A stretch of DNA of 64,000 bases, taken from an uncultured archaeon. Its GTDB lineage: Archaea > Thermoplasmatota > Thermoplasmata > Thermoplasmatales > Thermoplasmataceae. This document shows positions 43,512 to 52,592 of the stretch, piece by piece. Each line of letters opens with the position of its first letter. The first letter of the stretch is position 1. The stretch is taken from contig CP009479.1 in assembly GCA_000965745.1 (NCBI GenBank), forward strand, positions 1,498,457 to 1,562,456, read 5' to 3'. Under the pieces are notes generated by a model. It saw nothing but the letters and a program-made list of their open reading frames with translations, was not told the origin of the DNA and made no database searches. A program made the translations under genes and the position numbers.

Positions 43512-44873
43512 ATGGGAGTATCTCCACTGGATTACCGGTATGGAAGAGAAGAGGTCAAAAAAATCTTCTCGGAGGACATGAAACTGTATTACATGCTTTT
43601 GGTTGAAAAGGCGATTGCCCAGGCAGAAAGTGAAAAGGGCCTCATACCGGTTGAAGCCTACAATGAAATAGCGAAGGCAGTGGACTCAGGTGGGGTCAGC
43701 CTCAAGCGAGTCAAGGAGATAGAGGCCGAGATAAGCCATGATGCTATGGCAGTGGTCAAGGCCCTCACTGAAAAATGCGAGCAAGGTGGAAAATATGTGC
43801 ATTTTGGAGTAACGTCCAATGATATCCTTGACACATCAACTGCCATGCAGCTAAAAGAATTCTACCACATCCTTCTGGGAGATCTGTTCGAGATCCAGGA
43901 GGCCCTGTCTGGAATTATTACCAAACACAAGAGGACGGCAATGCTTGGCAGGACTCACGGTCAGTGGGCAAGCCCCATAACGTTCGGCCTCAAAATCTCG
44001 GTGTTCTTGACGGAGATAAACAGGCACATCACAAGGCTTCTTGAGGCTCGAAAACGGATTCTAGTCGGGAAAATATTGGGGCCTGTAGGCACTGGCGCGT
44101 CAATTGGCGAGAAAGCCCTCGAAGTGCAGGAAAGGGTAATGCAAATCCTGGGGATATTTCCCGAAGACGGCGCAACTCAGATTGTGAACAGAGACAGATA
44201 TGTGGAATATCTCTCCATAATCAACGGAATTGCAACTTCCCTCGAAAAATTCGGCACTGAAATCAGAAACCTCCAGAGACCGGAGATCGCTGAAGTTTCC
44301 GAGTTCTTCGACCCTTCAAGACAGGTCGGGTCCAGTGCAATGCCCAGCAAACGCAACCCTATCTCATCAGAAAATGTCTGCAGCCTTTCAAGGCTGATAC
44401 GAAGCCTCATCATTCCAGAATACGAGGCAGCTGTAACCTGGCACGAGCGCGATCTGACCAACAGTGCGCTCGAAAGGTTCACGATACCCTATTCATCAAT
44501 CCTTATAGATTATACAATCAGGAGGATGGATTCCGTATTCAGGAACCTCTACGTAAACACCGAAAGGATGCTGGAGAACGTGAACAGGGACCAGACAATA
44601 ATGTCCGAGAGTGTGGTTTCCGCTCTGACGAGGAATGGTGTTCCGAGGCAGGATGCCCATGAACTTGTCAGGAATGCTTCCATGAGGTCGTACGAGAAAA
44701 ACCAGGCCCTACAGAAATCTTTAATTGAACTTGGTGCCATGAAGTTAATGGACTCAACCACTCTTGAGAGTGCACTTGAGCCTTCGAATTTTCTTGGCGT
44801 ATCGGACAGAATATGTGATTCGGTGCTTGGGGCTACTGAAAAGCTGAGAAGGGACTATGAGAGGGACATTTAA
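43512..44873 (+). CDS. purB: Adenylosuccinate lyase
   Basis: 453 aa. Cleaves SAICAR and adenylosuccinate in purine synthesis. The fumarase/ASL signature GSSAMPSKRNPISSENV is near residue 275, containing the catalytic serine. TSNDILDTSTAMQL and GRTHGQWASPITFGLK (catalytic histidine) occur earlier. ATG at 43512 fits the usual N-terminus (SPLDYRYGREEVKKIF). Its stop overlaps the next ATG, forming a two-gene unit. Confidence 0.95.
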   Translation: MGVSPLDYRYGREEVKKIFSEDMKLYYMLLVEKAIAQAESEKGLIPVEAYNEIAKAVDSGGVSLKRVKEIEAEISHDAMAVVKALTEKCEQGGKYVHFGVTSNDILDTSTAMQLKEFYHILLGDLFEIQEALSGIITKHKRTAMLGRTHGQWASPITFGLKISVFLTEINRHITRLLEARKRILVGKILGPVGTGASIGEKALEVQERVMQILGIFPEDGATQIVNRDRYVEYLSIINGIATSLEKFGTEIRNLQRPEIAEVSEFFDPSRQVGSSAMPSKRNPISSENVCSLSRLIRSLIIPEYEAAVTWHERDLTNSALERFTIPYSSILIDYTIRRMDSVFRNLYVNTERMLENVNRDQTIMSESVVSALTRNGVPRQDAHELVRNASMRSYEKNQALQKSLIELGAMKLMDSTTLESALEPSNFLGVSDRICDSVLGATEKLRRDYERDI

Positions 44874-45460
44874 TGGCAGGAGACTTTGACAGGGAACAGA
44901 ACCTGAAGGAAAAAATAATTTCGGACCTTACAGAAGGAGAGAAATCCATCTCAGGGCTCCAGAAGTCTCTTGAAAGCAAGGGCGTAAATCACCACAGGCT
45001 GTACCTTACAGGTTACCTTAAGGCCCTTGTCGATATTGGTTTACTCAAGGAAAAAGAAATCAAGCCTGCCAGAATCTATTTCCCACTTTATCACGAATCC
45101 AAGGACATCTACGATTACACCGGCAGAATTTCCAGGTTATACGATGAAGATTCATCCGGGGACAACGTTCTGATGATTCTCTATACTCTGTTTTCCAGGC
45201 CAATTTTCATGAGGGAGATTGAAAGGTGCAATGTTGACCTGCCAAGGAGCTACAGAAAGGTATCGAGCCAGAAAAGGCTGGATTACATAAAGAAACTTGA
45301 AGAGACGGGGATAAAGATACCACAGAACAATATGATGATTGAACCAACTCACCGTGACGTTTCTCAGCTTGTGCATTTCATGAGGGAACTGGTAATTTCA
45401 GTTTTCGACTTGAAGAGATACACGCTTCCGGAAGAAAGCACACAGAAAACGCTCGACTGA
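44873..45460 (+). CDS. Putative winged-helix protein downstream of purB
   Basis: 195 aa, translationally coupled to purB. The N-terminal 70 residues (EKIISDLTEGEKSISGLQKS, YLTGYLKALVDIGLLKEKE) look like a winged helix-turn-helix. The rest is helical with no known motif (FMREIERCNVDLPRSYRKV). It may be a transcription regulator; the association with purB could be regulatory or incidental. Not a recognised named family. Confidence 0.7.
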   Translation: MAGDFDREQNLKEKIISDLTEGEKSISGLQKSLESKGVNHHRLYLTGYLKALVDIGLLKEKEIKPARIYFPLYHESKDIYDYTGRISRLYDEDSSGDNVLMILYTLFSRPIFMREIERCNVDLPRSYRKVSSQKRLDYIKKLEETGIKIPQNNMMIEPTHRDVSQLVHFMRELVISVFDLKRYTLPEESTQKTLD

Positions 45461-45464
45461 TTTT

Positions 45465-46124
45465 TCATTCACGCTCGTGCCTCACAAACAGGCCACTTTC
45501 TATCAGAAGGTATCCTCCAGACCCTTTCCAGTGCTTGCTTACTTTTTCAAGGTCGATCTCCCCAGCCCCGGCCAGGCCTTTGACAAACGTCTCATATTCT
45601 CCGCCTTCTCCGGCGACATTTATTCCAATTCTCCTGTCTATATCGGACATCTTTTCCAGGAATTTTTTGTCGATCTTTCTTCCCAGGTCCTCTTCACCAA
45701 GCCCTTCGGCCGATACCGAAACGACTATAGCTTCTATGCCTGCACTGATCATTTCTTTGAGAAGCAGGTACTGGCTCTTTCTCCATATCGGCGTGTATGA
45801 AACCATGCCAAGTTCGGTACATATTCTCTCTATCCTCGTTTTCTGGTAATCAGATGCAATTGCTCCAGATATAACGGCCTCAACGCCTTCGGATCTTGCA
45901 TTTTCCAGTGAAGTCCGGAAATCACGCTCCTTGACATGTTTCACATTAAGGCCCAACAGCTTGGCAGAAAGGTCCGCAGCTGAGGTGTTGGGAAAGTGAA
46001 ACATCATTGAATACTCTTCAGGGTCTATCGTGATTGCATATTGCACATCGAATCCCTGCTCCATAGCTATAAGGGCAGAGAAGAATGAATCTTTTCCCCC
46101 GGAGAACAGGGAAACTGCTTTCAT
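45465..46124 (-). CDS. dph6: Diphthine-ammonia ligase family PP-loop ATPase
   Basis: 219 aa. The PP-loop is LFSGGKDSFFSALIAMEQG at the N-terminus. MMFHFPNTSAADLSAKLLG, GAIASDYQKTRIERICTELG and GEGGEYETFVKG are the archaeal Dph6/COG2102 features. It amidates diphthine on elongation factor 2 in the last step of diphthamide formation, using ATP and ammonia. Convergent with the gene before it. Family assignment is strong; the role follows from yeast and archaeal homologues. Confidence 0.85.
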   Translation of the reverse strand: MKAVSLFSGGKDSFFSALIAMEQGFDVQYAITIDPEEYSMMFHFPNTSAADLSAKLLGLNVKHVKERDFRTSLENARSEGVEAVISGAIASDYQKTRIERICTELGMVSYTPIWRKSQYLLLKEMISAGIEAIVVSVSAEGLGEEDLGRKIDKKFLEKMSDIDRRIGINVAGEGGEYETFVKGLAGAGEIDLEKVSKHWKGSGGYLLIESGLFVRHERE

Positions 46125-46183
46125 ATGAGTCCCATGAGCGCGTTATGGTTTTATATATTTAATGAATCACCGAGTTGATAAAA

Positions 46184-46657
46184 ATGGCATTGAAAGTTGG
46201 CGACAAAGCGCCGGATTTTGAAGTACCAGACCAGAACCTGAAGGTAAGAAAGCTTTCAGATTTTAAGGGAAGCAACGTAGTTCTGGCTTTCTTCCCTGGA
46301 GCATTTACATCAGTATGCACCAAAGAAATGTGCACTTTCAGGGATTCCATGGCGAATCTTAACAAGCTCAACGCAAAGGTTTTGGGTGTAAGTGTTGACC
46401 AGCCATTTTCAAACGCCAGGTTCGCAAAGGACAACAACCTGAACTTTGACCTTCTCAGTGACCTTGGCAGGGAAGTCAGCAAGAAATATGGCGGTTTGCA
46501 CGAGAACTTCGTTAACGTCCCCGGTCTCGTAGCTTCAAAGAGGTCCGTTTTCATAATAGACAGGAATGGCACTGTGAAGTATGCTTGGGTATCAGAAGAC
46601 CCGGGAGTCGAGCCCGATTACAGGAAAATAGAAGAAGAACTCTCGAAGATTGAGTAA
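46184..46657 (+). CDS. Peroxiredoxin (thioredoxin-like)
   Basis: About 157 aa. The peroxidatic cysteine is in [15 protein letters not shown] near residue 47, with the P-x3-T/S-x2-C motif. A second cysteine (KEMC) lies only four residues later, the arrangement of some atypical 2-Cys or BCP/AhpE-like enzymes. [19 protein letters not shown] and [18 protein letters not shown] complete the fold. ATG at 46184 chosen from [12 protein letters not shown]; a Met three codons earlier exists. Removes hydrogen peroxide and organic peroxides. A T-run follows the gene. Confidence 0.92.
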   Translation: MALKVGDKAPDFEVPDQNLKVRKLSDFKGSNVVLAFFPGAFTSVCTKEMCTFRDSMANLNKLNAKVLGVSVDQPFSNARFAKDNNLNFDLLSDLGREVSKKYGGLHENFVNVPGLVASKRSVFIIDRNGTVKYAWVSEDPGVEPDYRKIEEELSKIE

Positions 46658-46670
46658 ACCTCAACTCTTC

Positions 46671-46684
46671 CAAGGTTTTTTTAT
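46671..46684 (+). terminator. T-rich terminator after the peroxiredoxin gene
   Basis: GGTTTTTTTATTTT starting 15 bases after the stop, an oligo-T archaeal signal. Confidence 0.6.
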
Positions 46685-46725
46685 TTTAGAAAATAAGTAA
46701 TATTTCTGTTATATGTGTGAATTAG

Positions 46726-47193
46726 ATGAATAAGGACATCGCAAGAAAACTCATAGCAATAGTTGCCAGTGAAAAAAAGAATGTTAATAAATACTCAAGG
46801 CAGGATTTCGTTACAGTCCTGTCGTACAAGAGGTCCCTGCTTGAACCGGAGGCGGTCGATGAGTTCCTGGCAAAGAGCATGGAATCAGGAATTTTGATAG
46901 AAAAAGAAAATAACTATTCCCCAAACTTCAGCACATCCGGGATAGTTGTTCCACTCGACTTCGCCGTAAGCAAAGAGGACCTTTTTTCTGATTCAGTGGA
47001 GAGGCCTCTGGTGGACAGGCTCCTGGATGCTGCGTCTGCTTCGGGCAAACTTACAAAGAAGGAGGCGATGGCACGCGCAAAAGAACTTCTAAAAAATATG
47101 CACTACATCAACTTCGAGATAGCGTTGCTTTCCGTTATTATCGATGAGGGCATTGAAGCCGACCACTTCCTCAAGGAAATGGCAGCAGAATGA
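46726..47193 (+). CDS. DUF2240-like archaeal protein
   Basis: 155 aa, all helical. RQDFVTVLSYKRSLLEPEAVDEFL and GILIEKENNYSPNF resemble the archaea-specific DUF2240 family, a small protein conserved in euryarchaea without known function. The C-terminal half (KEAMARAKELLKNMHYINFE, IALLSVIIDEGIE) is consistent. Family call is tentative. It is convergent with the TPR protein by three bases. Confidence 0.55.
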   Translation: MNKDIARKLIAIVASEKKNVNKYSRQDFVTVLSYKRSLLEPEAVDEFLAKSMESGILIEKENNYSPNFSTSGIVVPLDFAVSKEDLFSDSVERPLVDRLLDAASASGKLTKKEAMARAKELLKNMHYINFEIALLSVIIDEGIEADHFLKEMAAE

Positions 47194-47196
47194 TTT

Positions 47197-47937
47197 TCAG
47201 GCCCCTTCGAGCCTCTGGGCTATCTTGATCGCCTGCTCAACATCTTCCATTTCCATGGCGATGTCAGAAGCCATGTCGTACATATAGTCAAATGACTGCT
47301 TGAATGCCTTTTTCTCTTTCTTGTTCTTGATCTGGGAAGAAATCTTGTCTATGAGGTCTAGTGAATCCAAGGCTATCTTGAATGCACCTTTCTCGTCCCC
47401 ATTTTTCCTCATGAGTGCTAGCTTTCCGTGAAGGGCTTCAAAATAGTTGTCCCAGTCTCCTGATTCTCCTGCGCTTGAAAGAACCTTCTCATAAATGTCC
47501 ACAGCTTCCTTCTGTCTGCTTTTCTCCTTCGACAGGAGCTCTGCCTTGGCGAGAAGGCTTATGTTAATCAGCACATCATCATTGACAGACCCAGCTCTCT
47601 TTGCAGCCTCTTCAAAGAATTCAACGCTCTTCCCTTTAGACCCGCCATCCATCTCAATATATCCAAGGTTTAGGAGATCCATTATCTGCAGATCCAATTC
47701 ATCCGTCTTCTCGTGAACCTCAAGAGCTTTTTTTCCATAATCCAGGGAGTTTTCGTTGTTCTTGGGCTGAAAAGCGTAATAAGCCTGTGAAATTTTGTAA
47801 TACAACTCCCCTGCCACCGAACTAGATTTGTCCTCTACGGACTCCAATGCCTTCGTGTATTCTCTTATGGCATCGATGTATTTCTCTTTCTGGAGGCTCT
47901 TGTCGCCTGACTTCATTAGATCTTCGACGTTTTCCAT
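47197..47937 (-). CDS. TPR-repeat protein
   Basis: 246 aa made of repeated helix pairs. Examples with TPR character: KYIDAIREYTKALESVEDK, ELYYKISQAYYAFQPK, DLLNLGYIEMDGGSKGKSVE and RQKEAVDIYEKVLSSAGE. Such proteins are protein-protein scaffolds. Rich in Lys and Glu, no signal peptide, so cytoplasmic. Partners unknown. Confidence 0.75.
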   Translation of the reverse strand: MENVEDLMKSGDKSLQKEKYIDAIREYTKALESVEDKSSSVAGELYYKISQAYYAFQPKNNENSLDYGKKALEVHEKTDELDLQIMDLLNLGYIEMDGGSKGKSVEFFEEAAKRAGSVNDDVLINISLLAKAELLSKEKSRQKEAVDIYEKVLSSAGESGDWDNYFEALHGKLALMRKNGDEKGAFKIALDSLDLIDKISSQIKNKKEKKAFKQSFDYMYDMASDIAMEMEDVEQAIKIAQRLEGA

Positions 47938-47968
47938 TTGATTCTGACCTCTAATAATGGATTAATAT

Positions 47969-49258
47969 TTATTTGTTGGCTGAAAGCTTCTCCAAAATCT
48001 CTTTTGCACGAGTCATTGTAATGTTCTTCTCATCTATCATCATCTGTGAAACTTCGTCTATAAGAGTACCCTTTGCTCCAGCTGAGAGGGCAAGCTGTCT
48101 TGCATGAAGCTCCATGTGCCCTCTTTGAATTCCTTCGGTAGCAAGCGCCCTTACGGCGGAAAAATTCTGTGAAAGGCCAACAGCCGCCAGCACATTGGCA
48201 AACTCCCTGGAATCTTTGATTCCCAGTATCTTTTTCGCAATCCTGGCCTTGGGGACATTAGCGGTTGCTCCTCCAACTGTTCCTACTGCCAGCGGTATTT
48301 CTATGGATGCCAGGATGTCTCCGTTTTCATCCTTTTCATATTTTGTCAGTGATGTGTAAGAAGAAAGTGCGGCATAAGCATGTGCCCCGGCCTCAATGGC
48401 TCTCCAGTCGTTGAGTGTAGCGAGTACAACGGCATCTATGCCGTTCATTATCCCCTTGTTGTGGGTAGCTGCCCTGAAAGGATCCTGTGCTGCAAATTTG
48501 TAAGCACTGATGATGGAGTCTACAACTTCCTCTCCACCTAGATCCTCTTTCCTGAACTTTGCCCTGGCCCTAGAAAGCCTGTGCACACTCAGATTGCTCA
48601 ATATTCTCAGATTGACCTTCGCGCCTGTCAGTTTTTCGATCATGGGGGCAATATATTCACACATGCTGTTGACCACATTGGCGCCCATTGCATCCTGGAC
48701 ATCAACCAGAATGTGAACTACTATCATCCTGTATGGCGAATCAAATACCCTTACCTCAAGGTCCTTCGCTCCAGCATTGAGCTCGGCAAGGGTCTTGCTT
48801 CTCGTATTTGCTGCCTTAATTATTTCAGCCTTGTTCTCCAGGATCTTCTTCTTAGTCGCTTCTGAAGATTCATACCCTTCAAGCTGTATTTGCCCTATCA
48901 TGATGGGATTGGTGGATTCGCAGTAAAATCCGCCGGTCTCCCTCGCAACTTTCGCAGAATTTGAACAGGCTGCAACAACTGAGGGCTCCTCAATCGCCAT
49001 TGGGATAAGATAATCTTTGTCGTTGATTCTGAAGTTTGTTGCTACTCCTAGTGGGATCTCTATCGTGGAAATCGTATTCTCTATCAGGTGGTCCGCAACT
49101 TCTATTGGAAGGGTCCCAGTGTTTTCCAGTGTGCTCATTTCTTCTTGTGAAAGGTTGCAGAATTTCCTGACAAACTCAAGCCTTTCCCCTACTTTCAGCT
49201 TGTAGAAGCCTGAGACTTGAGAGCTTAACTTCTCTTCCATTGGGACGCGTATTTGCAA
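47969..49258 (-). CDS. mvaA: HMG-CoA reductase, class II type
   Basis: 429 aa. Converts HMG-CoA to mevalonate for archaeal isoprenoid lipids. STLENTGTLPIEVADHLIENTIS holds the catalytic glutamate, EEPSVVAACSNSAKVARETGGF the CoA site, DAMGANVVNSMCEYIAPMIE the cofactor loop (D-A-M-G-A-N), and GTVGGATANVPKA the next conserved segment. The class II (degradative-type) form is used biosynthetically in Thermoplasmata. The Met six residues on (49240) is an alternative start. Feeds the GGGP/DGGGP synthases at 57240-58816. Confidence 0.94.
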   Translation of the reverse strand: MQIRVPMEEKLSSQVSGFYKLKVGERLEFVRKFCNLSQEEMSTLENTGTLPIEVADHLIENTISTIEIPLGVATNFRINDKDYLIPMAIEEPSVVAACSNSAKVARETGGFYCESTNPIMIGQIQLEGYESSEATKKKILENKAEIIKAANTRSKTLAELNAGAKDLEVRVFDSPYRMIVVHILVDVQDAMGANVVNSMCEYIAPMIEKLTGAKVNLRILSNLSVHRLSRARAKFRKEDLGGEEVVDSIISAYKFAAQDPFRAATHNKGIMNGIDAVVLATLNDWRAIEAGAHAYAALSSYTSLTKYEKDENGDILASIEIPLAVGTVGGATANVPKARIAKKILGIKDSREFANVLAAVGLSQNFSAVRALATEGIQRGHMELHARQLALSAGAKGTLIDEVSQMMIDEKNITMTRAKEILEKLSANK

Positions 49259-49579
49259 CGAATTAATAAATTGGATCTCCTCTGCATATTGTGGGCAACA
49301 CCCCGGAGGAGTCGGGTGTGGGAACTGTGCAATTTGGAAAGTCAGGAAGCATCATAAGACAGGATAAAGGTAGCGGGGAATGGGATGATGGTGAAGAAAG
49401 GATCAGAAAGGCACTACTGAATGCAGTAGAAGATGGGATAATAGATGCAGCCTGTCACCCTCTGTGCTTAAGAATCTCGGGATGATCGACTCACTCGATG
49501 TTGACTACTGTCGTAGATTGTGCGGGAGAACCATAATGCCCATGGCTGTATGTCAGAAGTATGTCCCGTATGGATCTGT

Positions 49580-49608
49580 TGTACAACTCGATGTACTCGA
49601 ATTGTACA
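49580..49608. promoter_or_regulatory. Imperfect palindrome upstream of pyrB, candidate operator
   Basis: Half-sites TGTACAACTCGA and TCGAATTGTACA mirror each other around TGTACTC, a 29-bp near-palindrome ending about 65 bases before the pyrB start. It includes the perfect TTGTACAA word. Position suggests a regulator of pyrimidine synthesis; the protein is unknown. Confidence 0.45.
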
Positions 49609-49640
49609 TAATTATTTCAAACCTGGATTTTTATCAGGAA

Positions 49641-49650
49641 ACATATTTAA
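49641..49650 (+). promoter_or_regulatory. TATA box of pyrBI
   Basis: ACATATTTAA centred about 29 bases before the ATG at 49675. Confidence 0.55.
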
Positions 49651-49674
49651 CATGCACAGAGATTAGACTTCTCA

Positions 49675-50595
49675 ATGTTAAAAAACAAGAGCGTTGTTTC
49701 CATCGATGACGTTTCGGATGAGGATATACTTGAGGTTTTCAAGGTAAGTGACCAGATGTCAAAACTAATCTCGGAAGGGAAAAAATCAGAAATTCTTTCA
49801 TCCAGAATCATGGCAACATTCTTTTACGAGCCCAGCACACGAACTCGACTCTCCTTTGAAAGCGCCATGCACCGGCTGGGAGGGTCGGTGATCAGTGTTT
49901 CTGAAGCGTCATCGTCATCTGTTGCAAAGGGGGAAACCCTTGCAGATACAATTCGAATGGCGGATGCTTATTCTGATGTGATTGTGATAAGGCATCCGCT
50001 TGAGGGTTCCGCAAGGCTTGCCTCAAAGTTTTCCTCAAAGCCGGTGGTCAACGCAGGCGACGGCGCAGGACAGCATCCAACGCAGACTTTGCTTGACCTT
50101 TACACTATCAAGAAGGAGTTCGGAAAGCTGGATGGGCTGAAGATATCAATGGTGGGTGACCTGAAGTATGGCCGGACAGTACACTCATTGATAAGGGCGC
50201 TTAGCAGGTTTGACGTTGAAATAAACCTCATTTCCCCCTCAATTCTGCGTATTCCTCAGCACGTTATGTCCAGGTTGCCAGCGAGAACAAAAATTACAAT
50301 ATCGGATAACATTGAGGAAGACATTGAGAATTCTGACGTCTTCTACGTGACAAGAATACAGAAAGAGAGGTTTACTGACCAGAATGAATACAGGAGTGTT
50401 ATCGGGTCATATTCAATCGATGGTGGGCTTGCTGGAAAGATGAAGAAGAATGCTATCCTGATGCATCCGCTCCCAAGGATTGATGAAATTGCCCCTGAGG
50501 TTGACTATATGCCACAGGCCAGATACTTCAAGGAGGCAGCAAATGGAATACCGGTTAGGATGGCGCTTCTATCCATGATACTGGGGGGAGAGTAA
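49675..50595 (+). CDS. pyrB: Aspartate carbamoyltransferase, catalytic subunit
   Basis: 306 aa. Condenses carbamoyl phosphate and aspartate in pyrimidine synthesis. Carbamoyl-phosphate site [16 protein letters not shown] at residues 50-65, with S-T-R-T-R at 54-58; [20 protein letters not shown]-type segment ([15 protein letters not shown]) near 135. The aspartate site is [10 protein letters not shown], and [10 protein letters not shown] is near 263. Its stop overlaps the pyrI start. Confidence 0.96.
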   Translation: MLKNKSVVSIDDVSDEDILEVFKVSDQMSKLISEGKKSEILSSRIMATFFYEPSTRTRLSFESAMHRLGGSVISVSEASSSSVAKGETLADTIRMADAYSDVIVIRHPLEGSARLASKFSSKPVVNAGDGAGQHPTQTLLDLYTIKKEFGKLDGLKISMVGDLKYGRTVHSLIRALSRFDVEINLISPSILRIPQHVMSRLPARTKITISDNIEEDIENSDVFYVTRIQKERFTDQNEYRSVIGSYSIDGGLAGKMKKNAILMHPLPRIDEIAPEVDYMPQARYFKEAANGIPVRMALLSMILGGE

Positions 50596-51059
50596 TGGTA
50601 GATAAGACTTTAAAAATATCAAAAATCAAGGACGGCACCGTCATTGACCACATTCCTGCAGGCAAAGCGCTTAAGGTGCTCAATATCCTCAACATAAGTG
50701 AGGATGTAAGCTCGTCGGTAAGCATAGGCATACATGTCCCGAGCGGTAAGTTTGGCTACAAGGATGTGATCAAAATAGAAAACAGGTTCCTCGAAAAAAT
50801 TGAGCTTGATATGATTTCACTTATCGCCCCTGAAGCTTCAATCAGTATTGTAACAGACTACTCCATCAAGGAAAAGTTCAACGTTGAACTTCCGCAGACG
50901 CTTCTTGGCCTGATCAACTGCGCAAACCAGAACTGTATTACCAACGGGAATGAGCCAGTAAAGAGTGAATTTGAAACAATATCAAGAAACCCGATCAGTG
51001 TCAGGTGCAGGTACTGTGAGAGGGAAATGAACTATAAGGAAATTCAAGCAAGCATGTGA
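50595..51059 (+). CDS. pyrI: Aspartate carbamoyltransferase, regulatory subunit
   Basis: 154 aa. Allosteric subunit that binds CTP/ATP and holds the catalytic trimers together. The N-terminal allosteric domain has [19 protein letters not shown]. The C-terminal zinc domain uses four cysteines in CANQNC and CRYCE, near residues 113-140. ATG overlaps the last base of pyrB, giving coupled expression. Confidence 0.95.
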   Translation: MVDKTLKISKIKDGTVIDHIPAGKALKVLNILNISEDVSSSVSIGIHVPSGKFGYKDVIKIENRFLEKIELDMISLIAPEASISIVTDYSIKEKFNVELPQTLLGLINCANQNCITNGNEPVKSEFETISRNPISVRCRYCEREMNYKEIQASM

Positions 51060-51125
51060 GTTCAAAACACATTTTTTGCAATTAATGAGTATAAATGAAT
51101 GCTGGGTGGTATTCCGGCATATCGC

Positions 51126-51884
51126 CTATGAGGCCAGAATCTGCATTTTAAGAAGGTTAGCCTTGGCTGCCAGTTTTCTTGAAAACTCATTCACCCTTTT
51201 TGCCACCATCTGGTAGAACTCCCCTGAGAGGTATTCTCTTGAAGACGCGTATGAATCCTCAATGAACGTCACAACTCCTGCTCCCTTCTCTTTCAGTTCG
51301 TCCAGCCCGGAATTTACCATTTCAAGATTGCTAAAGGCCAGGTTTTTTGGAATTGTTACAACATTCAGGTGAGGAATGCCTTTCTTGGAGAGTAGGCTTG
51401 AGAGTGATATGTGCATTCTTTGCGATAGCATCTCTCCAAAATTGCTGAGCAGGATAAATGAAGATGAATTGCTTGTTGAGGATAGAATTTTAGCAGAAGT
51501 AGCGTCCGGGTTGAGATTGAATTCCTTCTCGTCAACGTTGAGCTTCCCAATGGTGTGATCGCCTGCTATGAAGTCCAGTGCAACTTTTCCACCCATGGAG
51601 GACGAACTGAGGCTTCTCACGTATTCCATGTGGTCCAACTCGTCCTTGAATGTGTGGATTAGCTTCCTCCCGACCAGCGACACTATGTTGCCTTTGGCAA
51701 TTCCTTCTCCACTCTCAACCGATATCAGTTCAGTACCCATAACTGCCCTTGAAGCCAGTCTGGAAATTACGTTCTTCCCAGATTTTCCGAAGGCAATGAT
51801 GGAATTGTCTTTTCTTCCAGAATAATACTCAGATGCTGCGTTCAGGCAGTCATCCCTAATTGTCTCGCTCCAACCAACCAACAT
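51126..51884 (-). CDS. Divergent FtsZ/tubulin-like protein
   Basis: 252 aa. The segment AFGKSGKNVISRLASRAV near residue 32 aligns with the FtsZ loop G-x-G-G-x-G-x-N-x-V-x-R-L seen at 39163. LSNFGEMLSQRMHISLSSLL falls where FtsZ has its GGGTGTG tubulin signature, and GIPHLNVVTIPKNLAFSNLE fits the ALTIGVVTLPF strand. The GTP-binding glycines are largely missing, so it probably does not hydrolyse GTP normally. It lacks the C-terminal FtsZ domain. It may be a division- or shape-related regulator. It lies just downstream of a ribbon-helix-helix gene. Confidence 0.6.
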   Translation of the reverse strand: MLVGWSETIRDDCLNAASEYYSGRKDNSIIAFGKSGKNVISRLASRAVMGTELISVESGEGIAKGNIVSLVGRKLIHTFKDELDHMEYVRSLSSSSMGGKVALDFIAGDHTIGKLNVDEKEFNLNPDATSAKILSSTSNSSSFILLSNFGEMLSQRMHISLSSLLSKKGIPHLNVVTIPKNLAFSNLEMVNSGLDELKEKGAGVVTFIEDSYASSREYLSGEFYQMVAKRVNEFSRKLAAKANLLKMQILAS

Positions 51885-51899
51885 TTTGAATCACCCAGA

Positions 51900-52295
51900 T
51901 TAAATCTCATTTTCTTTTGTAAGGTCAAAATTTTCAAGATCATACATCTCTCTCTGTATATTCTTGTACTGCTCCACTTTTTCCCTGATGATCTTTGTTA
52001 CCAGGCCATTAATCATTGCCTGGTTTGCTATATCAACAATTGCGTCTTCTATTGAGTAGAAGAACCCTTTGTCTTTTGCGCTTTGAAGGGTTTTCAGAAG
52101 AACTTTGTCTATCTTCAGGTTAATTCCGGAGGTGTCTAATATCCCGACTCTGAGCTGTGTCATGAGTTCCACCGCAGCATGCCTCATAAACTCTGATCTG
52201 CTGCCGAACCTCTGGTTTTTTTCAAGAAAACTGTCTATCTCCATTAGATCGTCTTCCGAAATTCTCAATGTAATCTTTGTATCTCTCTGACTCAA
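51900..52295 (-). CDS. Ribbon-helix-helix regulator (CdrS/CdrL-like by context)
   Basis: 131 aa. KITLRISEDDLMEIDSFLEK and RFGSRSEFMRHAAVELM form a classical N-terminal RHH domain. The rest is helical (DKVLLKTLQSAKDKGFFYSI, EKVEQYKNIQREMYDLEN) and may dimerise. It precedes the FtsZ-like gene by 15 bases on the same strand. In haloarchaea, RHH proteins of the CdrS/CdrL group are encoded with ftsZ and control division genes. The similar arrangement suggests, but does not prove, the same role. Confidence 0.72.
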   Translation of the reverse strand: MSQRDTKITLRISEDDLMEIDSFLEKNQRFGSRSEFMRHAAVELMTQLRVGILDTSGINLKIDKVLLKTLQSAKDKGFFYSIEDAIVDIANQAMINGLVTKIIREKVEQYKNIQREMYDLENFDLTKENEI

Positions 52296-52592
52296 GTGTG
52301 CTTTGACCTCTAAGTTTAATCTTAAGGTATATATATAAAGCTTTTTACGATGTAAGACAAATTAAATATTGATACTTTTAAATATATTTTTAAATATGTA
52401 CCAATAATCTAATTCTTTAGCAGATTATACTAAGTCATGGTATAAACAGATATGTCTTCTTTATTAAATTTCGTCTGACGTTGTATATCTTTATAATACG
52501 TATAAAATTAAATTAACACCCACACTTGCTTTCTCACCACTTCCATTCAGCTCTATTGGTAAGGTTATTAAAGGCGCCTCGAATTTGGACGC
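52296..52592. other. AT-rich divergent promoter region
   Basis: About 297 bases, unusually A/T-rich, with TATATATAAAG near 52330 serving the minus-strand RHH gene. Several TTTAAATATATTTTTAAATATG-type words lie in the middle, and AT boxes near 52490-52510 come before aIF2-beta. No gene. The richness in A and T exceeds that of other gaps here. Confidence 0.5.

Larger units (their letters stand above)
49291..49670 (+). pseudogene. Possible frameshifted small gene upstream of pyrB
   Basis: A 64-codon frame from GTG (KGSGEWDDGEERIRKAL, NAVEDGIIDAACHPL) ends at TGA. The next frame continues at once with VLKNLGMIDSLDVDYCRRLC and GRTIMPMAVCQKYVPYG. Together they look like one protein of about 130 residues broken by one frameshift near 49460, with clustered cysteines. 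No family recognised. The alternative is that this is only leader DNA of pyrB. Confidence 0.3.
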
